Shown here: positions 16,350-26,300 of the stretch, one piece after another
Layout: each line of letters begins with the position of its first letter
Position numbering within the stretch: position 1 is the stretch's first letter
Source: Coraliomargarita sinensis
GTDB lineage: Bacteria; Verrucomicrobiota; Verrucomicrobiia; Opitutales; Coraliomargaritaceae
Assembly (NCBI RefSeq): GCF_003185655.1
Contig: NZ_QHJQ01000003.1
Location: 186,001 to 250,000 of the forward strand
Direction of reading: 5' to 3'
DNA length: 64,000 nucleotides
Translations under genes and position numbers: made by a program
The notes under the pieces: model-generated
What the model saw: the letters and a program-made list of their open reading frames with translations, nothing else
Told to the model about the DNA's origin: nothing
Database searches by the model: none

Positions 16350-16668
16350 TCAGGCGGTATGAACTACCGGGCGTATTGCCGAGACGTTGTCATCATATTG
16401 GGCACAGATCGCTTTCGTCAATCCGATGCCCAAATCACTTACCACCAAGGATTTGTCGCTGAGCAACTGGCCGATACCAGCGAGTGTGGAGGCCCCGTGC
16501 CCCTCGGGCTTCCCGATCTCAAGTGAAAAGTAATCCTTGAAAGTAAGTGAGTACGACTTCTCCTGGTGTACCTTCGTCAGCCAAGCAATACGGCCCGAAG
16601 CGACCTTCCGGCCATCCTTTAAAAGATCTACGGGCCACTGCCGGTCCGCGCCTCGCCTTTTCGTCCAT
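16350..16668 (-). pseudogene. Displaced 3' end of the metalloprotease gene
   Basis: In a different frame from the main reading frame, the sequence ADRQWPVDLLKDGRKVASGR continues smoothly into a mixed alpha/beta stretch of about 100 residues ending at 16350. Codon use and composition resemble the upstream gene. The shift lies in a G-rich run (AAAAGGCGAGGCGCGGACC on the minus strand), so either a real one-base indel or a sequencing error is possible. Confidence 0.6.
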
Positions 16669-18060
16669 GAAAAGGGTATACACACCCGCTTCGACACCCG
16701 GTGCCAGCTCGACCTCTTTAACCTCCATTTTACGGTTTTTGTAACCCGCACAGATTACCGAGTCCACGTCCGTAGCCCTCCAGGGCGTAGACCAGGTCAT
16801 TGAGGAAACCGCGGTGGCTGGCTGTCCGACCTCATTCAAACGGCGTTTCAGGTGATCGGTTCCCGCCATCGCCTCACTGTAAATGGCAGCAAAAGTCTTT
16901 TGGTCAGTGTAGCCGCCTTTGGGCTCCAGCGCGTATCTCGGAAGCGGCGAAAGCAGTCGTCCCACCTCACGATTCGAATACCCGACATAGCTGTGGTTCA
17001 TGACACATTCCAGTCCCCACGCCCGGCTGGCAAATGAACCCGGGCCGATGGTGAACATGTGTCCCAAACCAAGACCGTGGCCCCACTCGTGGGCGTAGGT
17101 CGCGATGCCGTAGCCCCCGAAATCCATTCCTGAGAAGGCGGGGCCGCTGCCGGTATGGTCCTGCACTTTGAGCGTCTCCCCCTCGTATTTCCATTTTTTC
17201 GGAGCCCAGCGGATGATCACGGAATTGGGTGGTAAATCGCGTTCCTCGATGATCCGTTTGGCCGTCTCGCGGGCAAAGCGGTTGAGGGGCCTGGGATTAA
17301 ATTTAACCCAGCGTTGCCCGCGGCTGTTCTTTTGCAACAGGGGCTCCCCGAACTCCGCTTCATACGCGACACGCTGCTGCTCGTACTGGACATCGAAGGC
17401 TTTGCCGAACATTTCGCTCAGATAATCCTCCAGCTTCCCCGCCTGGCCCTCCAAAGTTTCGTTCACCGCCGCTTCCTCGGTCGCCAGCAGGTCAATGAAC
17501 ACAATCGGCATGGTTTTGAGATCCCGGTAGTCCGAATCCTGCTCACGCATGGCGAAATATTTGTCCCAGTATTTTCTGACCACTGGATTCGACCCGTCGT
17601 GGGCATAGACCTGAATAACGTCTTCCGAGTAGCCGACCGCCTTCATCCAGGAGAGAAAATCATCCAGTTCCTTATCTCCACCTTCGGGCGTCACGTTAAC
17701 CTTGAAGGACTCTCCTAGAAAACGGTACTCCTCTCCCTTTTTGAGCTTCGCCCAGAGTTCGTACTCTTTGATCCCGGGGGATGCCTCCCGGTGTTCGACA
17801 CTCTTCCGGAAGTCGCCGCTCCCGTCGTGCTCCCACTCATGTTCCGGACCAATCGCGCCGCCACAGTCCAAAAAGACTTCGAGAATTTGCGCATCATCTG
17901 ACGATACGTCCCAGATCATCGTAAACGCCTCCCCTGCCTCGACCTCTTGCGGCACGGTCTCCAGACTGATGTTGATCTCGTCCTGAACGGCCCCTTGCAA
18001 GGTGACTGCGGCGGCAAGCAACATGAGAGGGATAGTGATGAACGTGTATGGGGTTTTCAT
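16519..18060 (-). CDS. Secreted metzincin-like zinc metalloprotease, 3' end frameshifted
   Basis: The start ATG at 18060 gives a signal peptide (MKTPYTFITIPLMLLAAAVT); an upstream frame extension to 18180 is ignored. The zinc site is HEWGHGLGLGH, with His324, Glu325, His328 and His334, followed by a possible Met-turn at Met354 (CVMNHSY). This is the layout of the metzincin clan (HEXXHXXGXXH). An N-terminal ~140-residue beta-sandwich-like region precedes it. Around residue 467 (DNA near 16650-16670) the frame shifts. The current frame ends at 16519, but plausible protein continues in another frame to 16350. The enzyme core is intact, so the protein may still be active with an altered C-terminus. 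The exact peptidase family is not recognised. Confidence 0.75.
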   Translation of the reverse strand: MKTPYTFITIPLMLLAAAVTLQGAVQDEINISLETVPQEVEAGEAFTMIWDVSSDDAQILEVFLDCGGAIGPEHEWEHDGSGDFRKSVEHREASPGIKEYELWAKLKKGEEYRFLGESFKVNVTPEGGDKELDDFLSWMKAVGYSEDVIQVYAHDGSNPVVRKYWDKYFAMREQDSDYRDLKTMPIVFIDLLATEEAAVNETLEGQAGKLEDYLSEMFGKAFDVQYEQQRVAYEAEFGEPLLQKNSRGQRWVKFNPRPLNRFARETAKRIIEERDLPPNSVIIRWAPKKWKYEGETLKVQDHTGSGPAFSGMDFGGYGIATYAHEWGHGLGLGHMFTIGPGSFASRAWGLECVMNHSYVGYSNREVGRLLSPLPRYALEPKGGYTDQKTFAAIYSEAMAGTDHLKRRLNEVGQPATAVSSMTWSTPWRATDVDSVICAGYKNRKMEVKEVELAPGVEAGVYTLFMDEKARRGPAVARRSFKGWPEGRFGPYCLADEGTPGEVVLTYFQGLLFT

Positions 18061-18149
18061 AATTTGAACTCGTTTATCTTTTTTGAGTCGGGCCAGCCTA
18101 CTGAGTTTAACGTTTTCATCAAATGAGATTGCAGGCCGTTCGGGAAAAC

Positions 18150-18305
18150 GGGAGTGCGGTGCGTCTCGTACCAATGGCACTACCTAAAGAATAAGTCTGC
18201 AGCGGCCACCGCCGCCGGGTCGGACAAAAAAGCGACAGGAGTGTCGCTTCTACAAACGAAAGCTCTTTTAAAATAGTGCCATTGGCGTCTCGCACCGCAC
18301 AACAC
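18150..18305. repeat. Palindromic intergenic element (copy 1)
   Basis: Arms 18154-18182 and 18274-18300 are imperfect inverted copies of each other (shared blocks TAGTGCCATTGG and CACCGCAC). Between them lies a hairpin AAGCGACA/TGTCGCTT (18230-18249). Parts of the same pattern (AATGGCACTA and a GTAGAAGCGACA hairpin) recur at 53683-53758. It looks like a small dispersed, MITE-like palindrome. The rest of 18061-18460 holds another hairpin GCAGGGCG/CGCCCTGC near 18307-18325 and no gene. Confidence 0.5.
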
Positions 18306-18460
18306 TGCAGGGCGAGACGCCCTGCTTTCCCAAACGAAGTTTCCAGAAGTGCTCATGTGTTTCTTATAAAATATTATGAGAGGTATATTTTGTAGCCGGG
18401 GCGATTCATCCCGACTACTTTTCCGTTTTGCGTCATGTCGATTACTTTAAATTCACAACA

Positions 18461-20437
18461 TTAGTGAGGCGATAACAGCTTCTGCATATAGCTTAAACGC
18501 CCCTCACGCACCGCCTGGCTGCCGACTCTCTTGCCGTCGGCATCCTTAATCGCCGCGTTTCTGCCAGCAAGCGAAGCCTCCTCCCAAGTGGCATGATCGG
18601 GAAAGGGACCCGTCCCGTACGAAGGGTCGAAAATCGTTTCGCCCACCTTGAGAATGACATGATTGGGAAAGCCCGGCTTGGGATTGCTCGTCCTCTGTCC
18701 GGGCACGCCGGCAAGCGGCCAAATGTTCACCTGACTCAGATAACGGGCGTCTTCCCCGGCGAGTTTGAGCGTGTCACTTATATCCAAAATCGTGTCGTCG
18801 CCGGCGGGTTCCGTATTGAGCACACCATCGGGACCCGGTCCGATCACCGGCACCTCCGGCGCACCTGTTCCGAGGGGCATCACCTGCTCTTCGCCATCGA
18901 TTGCGGCCGTCTCGACGATCCCGTTGGGGCCTGTGCTGATCCATGAATCATCGTGAACCAAATCGTCGCCGCCCGTGTTCCGGGGCAACTGGGCAAATCT
19001 GCGCCGTGGCAAATAGGTATGCAGGTTTAGACCGGCCGAACCCTTGCCCAGTGACACCGTCACGCGCCCCATCGCCGCCGACTTCATTCCGTCCTGTGGC
19101 GTCGTCTCGAGGATGCCGTTGGGGCCGGTCAGGACCCAGCCTTTGCCATTGGCGTCTCTCGTCAGGCTGTCGTCCCCCGACACCACGACCTCGGCTTCAG
19201 TCTCCGTGATCTGATAGCCACGTTGTTGGGCGACACCAAAACCGAGCGGGACCACCGGAAGGAAGTCATTCATATCCAACTCGGTTTGCACGATGCCATC
19301 CGGCCCGGTCAGGAGATAATTTCCCCAGGAACGTCCGCGAATAATGTCATCCCCCTTCAGCTGATCTTTTTGAAATTTCGCAGGCACCACCTCAACGGCT
19401 CGCGTATTGGGTCGACCGGAACCGACCTCGATCGCTTGCTCGTCATCACCTGCGACCGTCGTCTCGCAGATACCATTCGGCCCGCTGCTGATGAACCGGG
19501 CCCCATCGAGGTGGGCCCAGCGGCGGACCATTATCCCGCCTTTCCCCTTAGACATGACCATCATGACCTCGCTATCGATCCCCATCGCGCCCAACGCGGC
19601 GTATTGCAAAAAGGCCCAGGTCGTGCATTGGCCGGTACCGGCCACCAGCAGGCCCCGAAGATCCCCGGCCGTGCTGTGGTAGGCGCCATAGTAGGCGAGA
19701 GCTTGTCCGTCGCGAGCGCGCGGAACATGCCGCGCCGCGAAGGGTTGCCAGACGGCATCAATAATTTCGGCATCCTCCTCCAAACCGGCCGCTGCGCGGC
19801 AGGCCAGGTTCACCGTCGTGTGCAGCAGGGGCACCCCTTCCCCAGGTGACTCGCGAAGCAGGTAGAGAGGCACGGTCGAAACACCGGCGTCGTAAGGACT
19901 GCCATCGGCTGTTTTCAAATGCCAGCGAATAGTAAATGCTTCGGCGTAACCGATCTCGGCAGGAAGCGGGTGCTGACAGCTTAATACATCGGCGACCCAC
20001 TCACCATTCAACCTCTTTGCCCTTCCCGAAAATCGGGTCTGGTAAAGCTCGGTTTTGCCCTCTCCGACATGAAATTCCGCCCTCACATCGCCGATAATTT
20101 GAACATCAGACTGTGCGCCTTCAGGGGCACGAAATCGGGCGGAGAGCTCCGGTACCGTACCGCGCACGTAGGCGACCGGCCCACCATGAAGGTTATAGTA
20201 TTCAGGCATCGCGGGGGATACATAGGGGGCATTCGCAGCAGCCAACCCGCCCTTCAAATCAGGAGCCACCCAATCGGCATTCAAGCAGGTACCGTAGCCG
20301 TCGAGTTCCACCTCATGCTGACCGTCACCACCGAACTCCAGTGTCAGCAAGGTAGCTGACTCGGCGGATTCAACGGCCCGGGCGCAAAATAGTGATAGTA
20401 AAATAAGAAAGAACCTAGGTGTTTGTTTACTGTGCAT
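18461..20437 (-). CDS. Secreted transglutaminase-like protein with GPNG-repeat insertion
   Basis: 658 residues with a signal peptide (about 1-24), no membrane anchor and a beta-rich N-terminal region to about 240. The transglutaminase-like core is split. The catalytic Cys271 lies in GTGQCTTWAFLQYAALGAMG, whereas the His/Asp part is His593 in NHVILKVGE and Asp604 in IFDPSYG. Between them lie ~300 residues with five copies of a short GP(N/D)GI(x)ET-type unit (near 319, 378, 438, 503 and 535), most followed by an acidic turn (GDD, DGM, DGE). Such Cys-His-Asp proteins act as proteases, amidases or crosslinkers. The repeats might bind calcium, a ligand or a substrate, which is inference. It follows the two SASA esterase genes on the same strand (127 nt gap). 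Confidence 0.75.
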   Translation of the reverse strand: MHSKQTPRFFLILLSLFCARAVESAESATLLTLEFGGDGQHEVELDGYGTCLNADWVAPDLKGGLAAANAPYVSPAMPEYYNLHGGPVAYVRGTVPELSARFRAPEGAQSDVQIIGDVRAEFHVGEGKTELYQTRFSGRAKRLNGEWVADVLSCQHPLPAEIGYAEAFTIRWHLKTADGSPYDAGVSTVPLYLLRESPGEGVPLLHTTVNLACRAAAGLEEDAEIIDAVWQPFAARHVPRARDGQALAYYGAYHSTAGDLRGLLVAGTGQCTTWAFLQYAALGAMGIDSEVMMVMSKGKGGIMVRRWAHLDGARFISSGPNGICETTVAGDDEQAIEVGSGRPNTRAVEVVPAKFQKDQLKGDDIIRGRSWGNYLLTGPDGIVQTELDMNDFLPVVPLGFGVAQQRGYQITETEAEVVVSGDDSLTRDANGKGWVLTGPNGILETTPQDGMKSAAMGRVTVSLGKGSAGLNLHTYLPRRRFAQLPRNTGGDDLVHDDSWISTGPNGIVETAAIDGEEQVMPLGTGAPEVPVIGPGPDGVLNTEPAGDDTILDISDTLKLAGEDARYLSQVNIWPLAGVPGQRTSNPKPGFPNHVILKVGETIFDPSYGTGPFPDHATWEEASLAGRNAAIKDADGKRVGSQAVREGRLSYMQKLLSPH

Positions 20438-20563
20438 TTCCCCGGCTATTCCGGACCTACAGATTCAGAAAAAACCTTGATCTGTTTCGAGGAGACCCTA
20501 GCTACGTCCGGACCTCGGATTTTTATCCGTGTTCCTCCGCATCCATCCGTGGTTCATTCCATT

Positions 20564-23338
20564 CTATTTCCTATTTCCTAACAGCAGCTCGATCATGGCA
20601 CGCCCGGCGGCGTCGCCGACCAGCAGGTAGGTCTCGGCGTTCAGGTTGTAGTGGAAATCCGCACCGCTGGGCTTGGGTGACTCTTTACCGTCGCGCCAGT
20701 ACGGCAGGGCATCGAAAGATTTGACGTTGCCCTCGAATTCGGGGTGGCGGGATGGATCGTCGATCGCCATCTGTCCGGCCCAGATTTGGCCGTAGGCCGA
20801 CTCCGGATCGTAGCTTTCGCCACCAAAAGCGATGGTGGACACGACAAATGGGGCGTTGGCTGCCCCGCTGCCCGGGTAGCGCGTTTCAAAGTCGTTTCGC
20901 AGCGCCTTGATCAGCGTCTCCAGATTTTGCTCATAGCGCGGAGGATAGGGCCCATTATACTGGTCCCTGTGGCCCTGCCACCAGACGAAGCCGGCGATCT
21001 CAAAGCCACGCGAGGCCCAATCCGGGTATTCGGCGGCAAAGTTATCAAGGACGTCGGCGGCATTGAAGATCGAATATTCTTTCCAGTATTTCTGCCATGA
21101 GGTTCCGACCCCGGGTTCGGTGGCCGGACTGGACGTATGCGCCGAGGTGCACAGGTAAATCATGCCTCCACGGGTCGCCCAGCTTGGTTTCGGATAGTCG
21201 GTGGCATTCACCCATTCAGCCGGCCCCATGTCTTCCTCGGCCAGGAAGCAGTCGTCATACTGTTTACCGGCATACCAAACCGCGACCTCCGGTGATTCGC
21301 CGGCGGGATGCAGCCGCCACGGGTCGCCGTAGCCCGCGTAGATGTTGCCGTCCGTCCACTTGTAACGCTCGCTGCCCGGCGGCAGGAAATCGAAGCCGAT
21401 GGCGCGGTTCCCCTGAGATGACTTGAGCAGGAGGACCGGCTCCTCATGATGGTAACCCATCACCTGGCCGAATCCCAGTTCGGGCCCGAAATTGCCGCCC
21501 CAGACATCGGGAGCCAGCGGCCCCTTGCCCGTCGCCGCGACCACGCCGCGGTAGTGGACATCGTCGCGGGACATCCAACCGCCGCCCTCGGCAACGAGAT
21601 GGGGAAATTTGTTTTCGGTTCCGGTCATGGTCTCAAGAGTTCCGGGTCCGTCACCGGCAATCGTGCCATAGCCGACCATATTCGACTGGCCGGCCATAAT
21701 GTAGACTTTGACCGGACCATCGTCCGCATCATCCGGCGCGGGTAGTGGATAGGGAATATTTGGCTTTTCGCTTTCCAGGTTGGGGTTGGTGAGCGAGGCA
21801 GCTACCTCATACCAGTCCCAGGCACCGTCGTTATCACTATCGGTATCGAGCGGATCGGTGCCGGTGGCGTTGGCATCCACAAAGACGCCATCATTGGTTT
21901 CCACCCCGTCTTCGAGGCCGTCCTGATCGGAGTCCGCATTCTTCGGATCGGTGCCAATCGTAGCTTCGCCGCGGAAGCTACGCTGACCGGAATATTCCGT
22001 GAAGACAATCCCCTCGGCGGCCCAAGAGGCGAAGCGGGAATCGCTCCTGTCAATCGTGATACTCGCTCCATCAAGCAGTCCATCTCCGTCGCTGTCGGCT
22101 CGAGTCGGCTCGGTGCCGGCGGCGCGTTCCGCTCCGTCCTCCAGACCGTCGCCATCACTGTCGGCGTCCGTCGGATCGGTGCCGGCTTGAAATTCTTCAG
22201 AATTGCTCAGTCCATCGCTGTCGCTATCGGCCGAGCCATCCATCGACTGGGGGCCGTCCGAATACCGTTCTTCATAGGCGTCCGGAAGCGCGTCACCGTC
22301 ACTGTCTTCGACTACGAAAGTGCCCAACCCACCCGTGGCCGGTGCCCCGCTCGGAGCACCCTCAAGGTAGTTGTCGACCCGCCAGTAGTAAGTGCCCGCT
22401 GCCGCAAGCGAATGAGAAAAGCGGGTCAGGTTCGCTTCGGAGTCCGAGGCATCCTGCACCATGGTAAGGGACTCGGGGTCCGTGCCGACCCAGACATCGG
22501 ACCAGACGTCAGTGCCGACGTTGGCAACATCATTGGTCCAAGTCAGTTCCACACTGGGGCCGGGCACCGTGATTTCGGCAACCGGTGACACGAGCACGGG
22601 GCCAGGGACCCGCTCCGCATCGACCACCACCCCCATGAAACGGGCACGACCGCTGCTCGATCCGGTGTAGGCGTAGCTGATCGTTTCATAAGATCCGTCG
22701 GCGTTATCGAAAGAAAAAGCGAGCACATACATGTTGCGGGTCGGATCGGGATCGATCGAAGCGGAGCCGGCATCGAGATCGGACTGCCCGCTGCCACTCA
22801 TGCTGAGATCGACCTGAAAGGGATCCTCGAATCCACCGCAGAGCACGTAAACCGTGCCGGAGGTGAAGCGTGAAATGTCGATGGTCCCGGTTACATCGTA
22901 GCCTCCGGAGATGGTCTCGAAACTTACTCCGTAATTGGCGGCATCACCACCGGAGAAGTCGGTGCCGGGATTGTTGGTGGTCCAGACGTCGCCACGGTCA
23001 AATTCCGCAAAGGCGGTCACGGCGGCACAGTCGTAAGTGATGGCGGGACCGAAGGAAGCATAGGCCGCGATTTCACCGTTTTTACCGGTCGTGGCGTTAT
23101 GCAGAAAAGCGTAGGCTTCGACCGTGCAATCGCCGAAGTTTCCGCTGAGCGCACCGAAAGTCGAGCCCGTGCCGGCGTAGCCCGCCTTGCCGTCGTAAAC
23201 GGATACTTTGAAATCGCTGTTGCTGCTGATCAGGACCGACGAATCATGGCTGATCGACGCGGCCTGAGCACTAACGGCGGAGGCGCCCAGGAAGAACAGA
23301 GTCGCGAATAATTTATGGGAAGATGCGTGCATAATCAT
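20564..23338 (-). CDS. Multimodular SASA-family carbohydrate O-acetylesterase
   Basis: About 924 residues from ATG 23338 (MIMHASSHKLFATLFFLGAS signal peptide). Modules in order: the ~200-residue GKAGY module (about 30-250), a fibronectin/Ig-like domain (about 255-345), thrombospondin type-3-like calcium repeats (several DSDGDGLxDG units, about 350-530), and a C-terminal SASA (sialate O-acetylesterase-like) SGNH hydrolase. The nucleophile is Ser552 in MAGQSNMVGYG, a WWQG block lies further on, and Asp894/His896 are in DFHYN. Such enzymes remove acetyl groups from plant or algal polysaccharides. The start is 10 nt after the stop of the upstream SASA gene, so the two form an operon. Substrate not determined. 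Confidence 0.85.
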   Translation of the reverse strand: MIMHASSHKLFATLFFLGASAVSAQAASISHDSSVLISSNSDFKVSVYDGKAGYAGTGSTFGALSGNFGDCTVEAYAFLHNATTGKNGEIAAYASFGPAITYDCAAVTAFAEFDRGDVWTTNNPGTDFSGGDAANYGVSFETISGGYDVTGTIDISRFTSGTVYVLCGGFEDPFQVDLSMSGSGQSDLDAGSASIDPDPTRNMYVLAFSFDNADGSYETISYAYTGSSSGRARFMGVVVDAERVPGPVLVSPVAEITVPGPSVELTWTNDVANVGTDVWSDVWVGTDPESLTMVQDASDSEANLTRFSHSLAAAGTYYWRVDNYLEGAPSGAPATGGLGTFVVEDSDGDALPDAYEERYSDGPQSMDGSADSDSDGLSNSEEFQAGTDPTDADSDGDGLEDGAERAAGTEPTRADSDGDGLLDGASITIDRSDSRFASWAAEGIVFTEYSGQRSFRGEATIGTDPKNADSDQDGLEDGVETNDGVFVDANATGTDPLDTDSDNDGAWDWYEVAASLTNPNLESEKPNIPYPLPAPDDADDGPVKVYIMAGQSNMVGYGTIAGDGPGTLETMTGTENKFPHLVAEGGGWMSRDDVHYRGVVAATGKGPLAPDVWGGNFGPELGFGQVMGYHHEEPVLLLKSSQGNRAIGFDFLPPGSERYKWTDGNIYAGYGDPWRLHPAGESPEVAVWYAGKQYDDCFLAEEDMGPAEWVNATDYPKPSWATRGGMIYLCTSAHTSSPATEPGVGTSWQKYWKEYSIFNAADVLDNFAAEYPDWASRGFEIAGFVWWQGHRDQYNGPYPPRYEQNLETLIKALRNDFETRYPGSGAANAPFVVSTIAFGGESYDPESAYGQIWAGQMAIDDPSRHPEFEGNVKSFDALPYWRDGKESPKPSGADFHYNLNAETYLLVGDAAGRAMIELLLGNRK

Positions 23339-23348
23339 AGAAATGGGT

Positions 23349-26300
23349 TCAGGGATTTTGGATGACTTCAACATCCACAAAGAGTTTATCGACCAATGTA
23401 CCGCTCACGGTTGCGGTCACCGACGTCGTTCCGGCGGTCGGGCTGTCTGTTTCCGCAGTGAAGACCACCGTGGTTCCACCGAACGAATCCCCGTCGTTCG
23501 AAAAAGTTTCCAAATCAGTGGACCAACGGTAGGTTGCCGTCAGGTCGCTCGCCAGTTCGCCGCTCTGCGGGTGCGTGAAGGTGAACGAATCCGCCGTTAC
23601 GTTACCGGACACCATGCCTCCAGAGAATTCACCCGGGTGCGTGCCAAAGAAGTTTTCGATGCCGTTAGCGATGCCGTCTCCGTCGGGATCGTCGGCGAGG
23701 CCGGTCTGTCCGTCGAGCCCACTGTAGCCCGATATCCAGTCCGAGAAGCTGGGGTCAACGCTTCCCTGTGCTCCATCGACCACCACGCCCATGAAGCGGG
23801 AACGGTTGGCGGCCGAGCCGGTATAGGCATAGGTGATCGAGTCGTAAGCGAGTCCTGTATTTTCGAAATCGAAGGCCACCACGTAAAGGTTGCGGGTCGC
23901 GGGCGGGTCGATTTGCGGCATGCTGTCGACGACCGGGTCCTGCCCCGATCCGTTCATGGTCAGGGAAAGATCAAACGGAGTATCGTAGCCGCCCAGCAGC
24001 ACATAAACGGTGCCCGAGCTATAGCTGGAAATGTCAATCGTGCCACTGGCCTCGTAGGCCCCCGATATCGTCTCGGTCGTGCCACCATAGTTGGCAGCCT
24101 GTGAATCCGGGTCATTCGTCGTCCAGACATCGCCGCGATCAAAATCCGCGAAATCTGTCACCGCGCTCCAAGTATCCATGGTGACGGCGCTGCCACCGGA
24201 GACATATTTATTGACCGAACCGGGAAACCCGGTCGTCGCATTGTTAAAGAAGGCGTAGGCTTCCACCGTGCCATCGCCGAAGGCGCCGCCGGCATCGCCA
24301 CTGTAACCGGCTTTGCCCGGAAAGACGTATAGGTCGAAATTGCTGTTGCTACTGATCAATTCCGAGTAGCTGAAGCTAACATCGGCGATGACCGCCTCCG
24401 GAGTGGCACCGACCTCGGTCGAATCGGCGCTTTCGCCGACGCTATTGGTCGCCGAGACGACATAGTAATAAGTTGTGCCGTTGACGACGGAGGTGTCGGC
24501 AAAGCTCGTCGTGGTCGGCGTGCCGATCGTGCTGTAGCCGCCCCCCGGGGTGGTGCTCCGCTTCACGGTGTAGCTGTCGGCCGTCTCCGCCGCGTTCCAA
24601 CTCAGGTCCACGCGGGCATCGCCGGGCGCGGCGCTAAGGCCAGTGGGTGCGTCCGGCGGACTCGTGAGCGGGGCTTCGGTGGTAAAGCGCCAGGTTTCAT
24701 CGCCGCTGAAGCCGGCGAAGTTTTCGCCCTCGAGGTCGTCAATCGCGGTGGCATCGATTTCGATGTAATACGTCGTTGAACCTGTCAGATCGGAGCTCGG
24801 GTCGATGGTCACCGTCGACCCGGACAAACTCAAGCCGGAGGCAGGACCCGCCACGTCGAAACTCTCAACGAGGGTTCCACCACTCTCAAACAGCGAGATA
24901 TTCCCTGTGCCGAAGACAACGTCCTCGCTGAAGGTGACACTGAGGTTCCCGGAGACACTGACGTCGGTCGCCGTGTGAGCGGGGCTGAAGGTGCTGACGA
25001 TCGGCTCGGCCACCCTTTCGGTGCCATCAACGACGATCCCCATGAATCGCGAACGACTGGGCGAACTGCCGGTATAGCTGTAGTCAATCGATGTGTAATT
25101 GTAGCTGGGGTCATCGAAGGTGAAGGCCACCACATACATATTGCGGGTGCCCGGCGGATCAATCTGCGGCATGTTGACGGGATTTTCGCCATTGAAGTTG
25201 AGCGCCAGATCAAAGGGTGTATCGAAGCCGCCAAGGAGGACATAGATGGTTCCCGAACTGTAGGCAGAGATATCGATACTGCCGTTGACCAGGTAGCCGC
25301 CCGACATCGTCGCCGTGGTGCCGCCGTAATTGGCCGGATCGCCCCCGGAGAAATCGGTGCCCGGGTCGTTGGTGGTCCAGACGTCGCCAAGATCGGCATT
25401 GTAATCGACCGCCACCCGATCCCATTGGTAGGTCAAATTTGTGCCGTCGCTGGCATAGGCGGTGATTTCTCCCGGGCTGCCGGAAGTGACGTTATTGAGG
25501 AATTTGTAGGCCTCCACCGTGCCGTCACCGAATGTGCCGGCCACGGAACTGTAGGCACCGGTGCCGGCATAGCCCGCCTTTCCGTCGTAAACCGAGACAT
25601 TGTAAGCGGTCCCGTTGCTAAGGAGCGTGCTGAACTGATGGATGATGGTGGCGCCGGCCGTGGTGAATCGCCAGGTGGTTGAGCCATCGGTGCCCGAATA
25701 GGCGTTTCCGGAATAGTCAAGGATGGCGGTGCTCTCAATCTCGACGTAGATGGCTGTGCCCGTGGGCAGATCGTCGCTCGGATTGATGGTGACGGTGGCG
25801 CCCACCAAATCCAGGCCGGACGGCGGGTTGGCCACATCGAAACTTTCGATGATCGAGTCGTCGCTGACACTGCGGATTCGAATGAAACCCGTTCCGAATT
25901 CGATCAGTTCGTCAAAGGTGATGACCAGGTCGTCGGAGGGGAAAAATGCAAGCTCCCCGTCAGTAGGCGTAAGTGAGGCGATCTCCGGAGCAATCCCATC
26001 CGGCCCGCCGGTGGTAAAGCTCCAGGCGCTGTCGCCGCTGATTCCGGCGAAGCTGTTGCCTTCGAGATCGTCGATAGCCGTGCCTTCGATCTCAATGTAG
26101 TAGCTGGTAAAATCTGCCAGCTCGACTGACGGATTGAGCGTGACGGTTTTGCCGGACAGGCTGAGCCCGTCTCCCGGTGCGGTGACGTCAAAGCTCTGGA
26201 TCAGCTTGCCACCGGACCCGCGCAGAGTGATCGAGCCACTGCCGAAGGTGACTGCTTCATCGAGGACAAGGATGAGATTGCTCTCGGAGTTAACTCCGGA

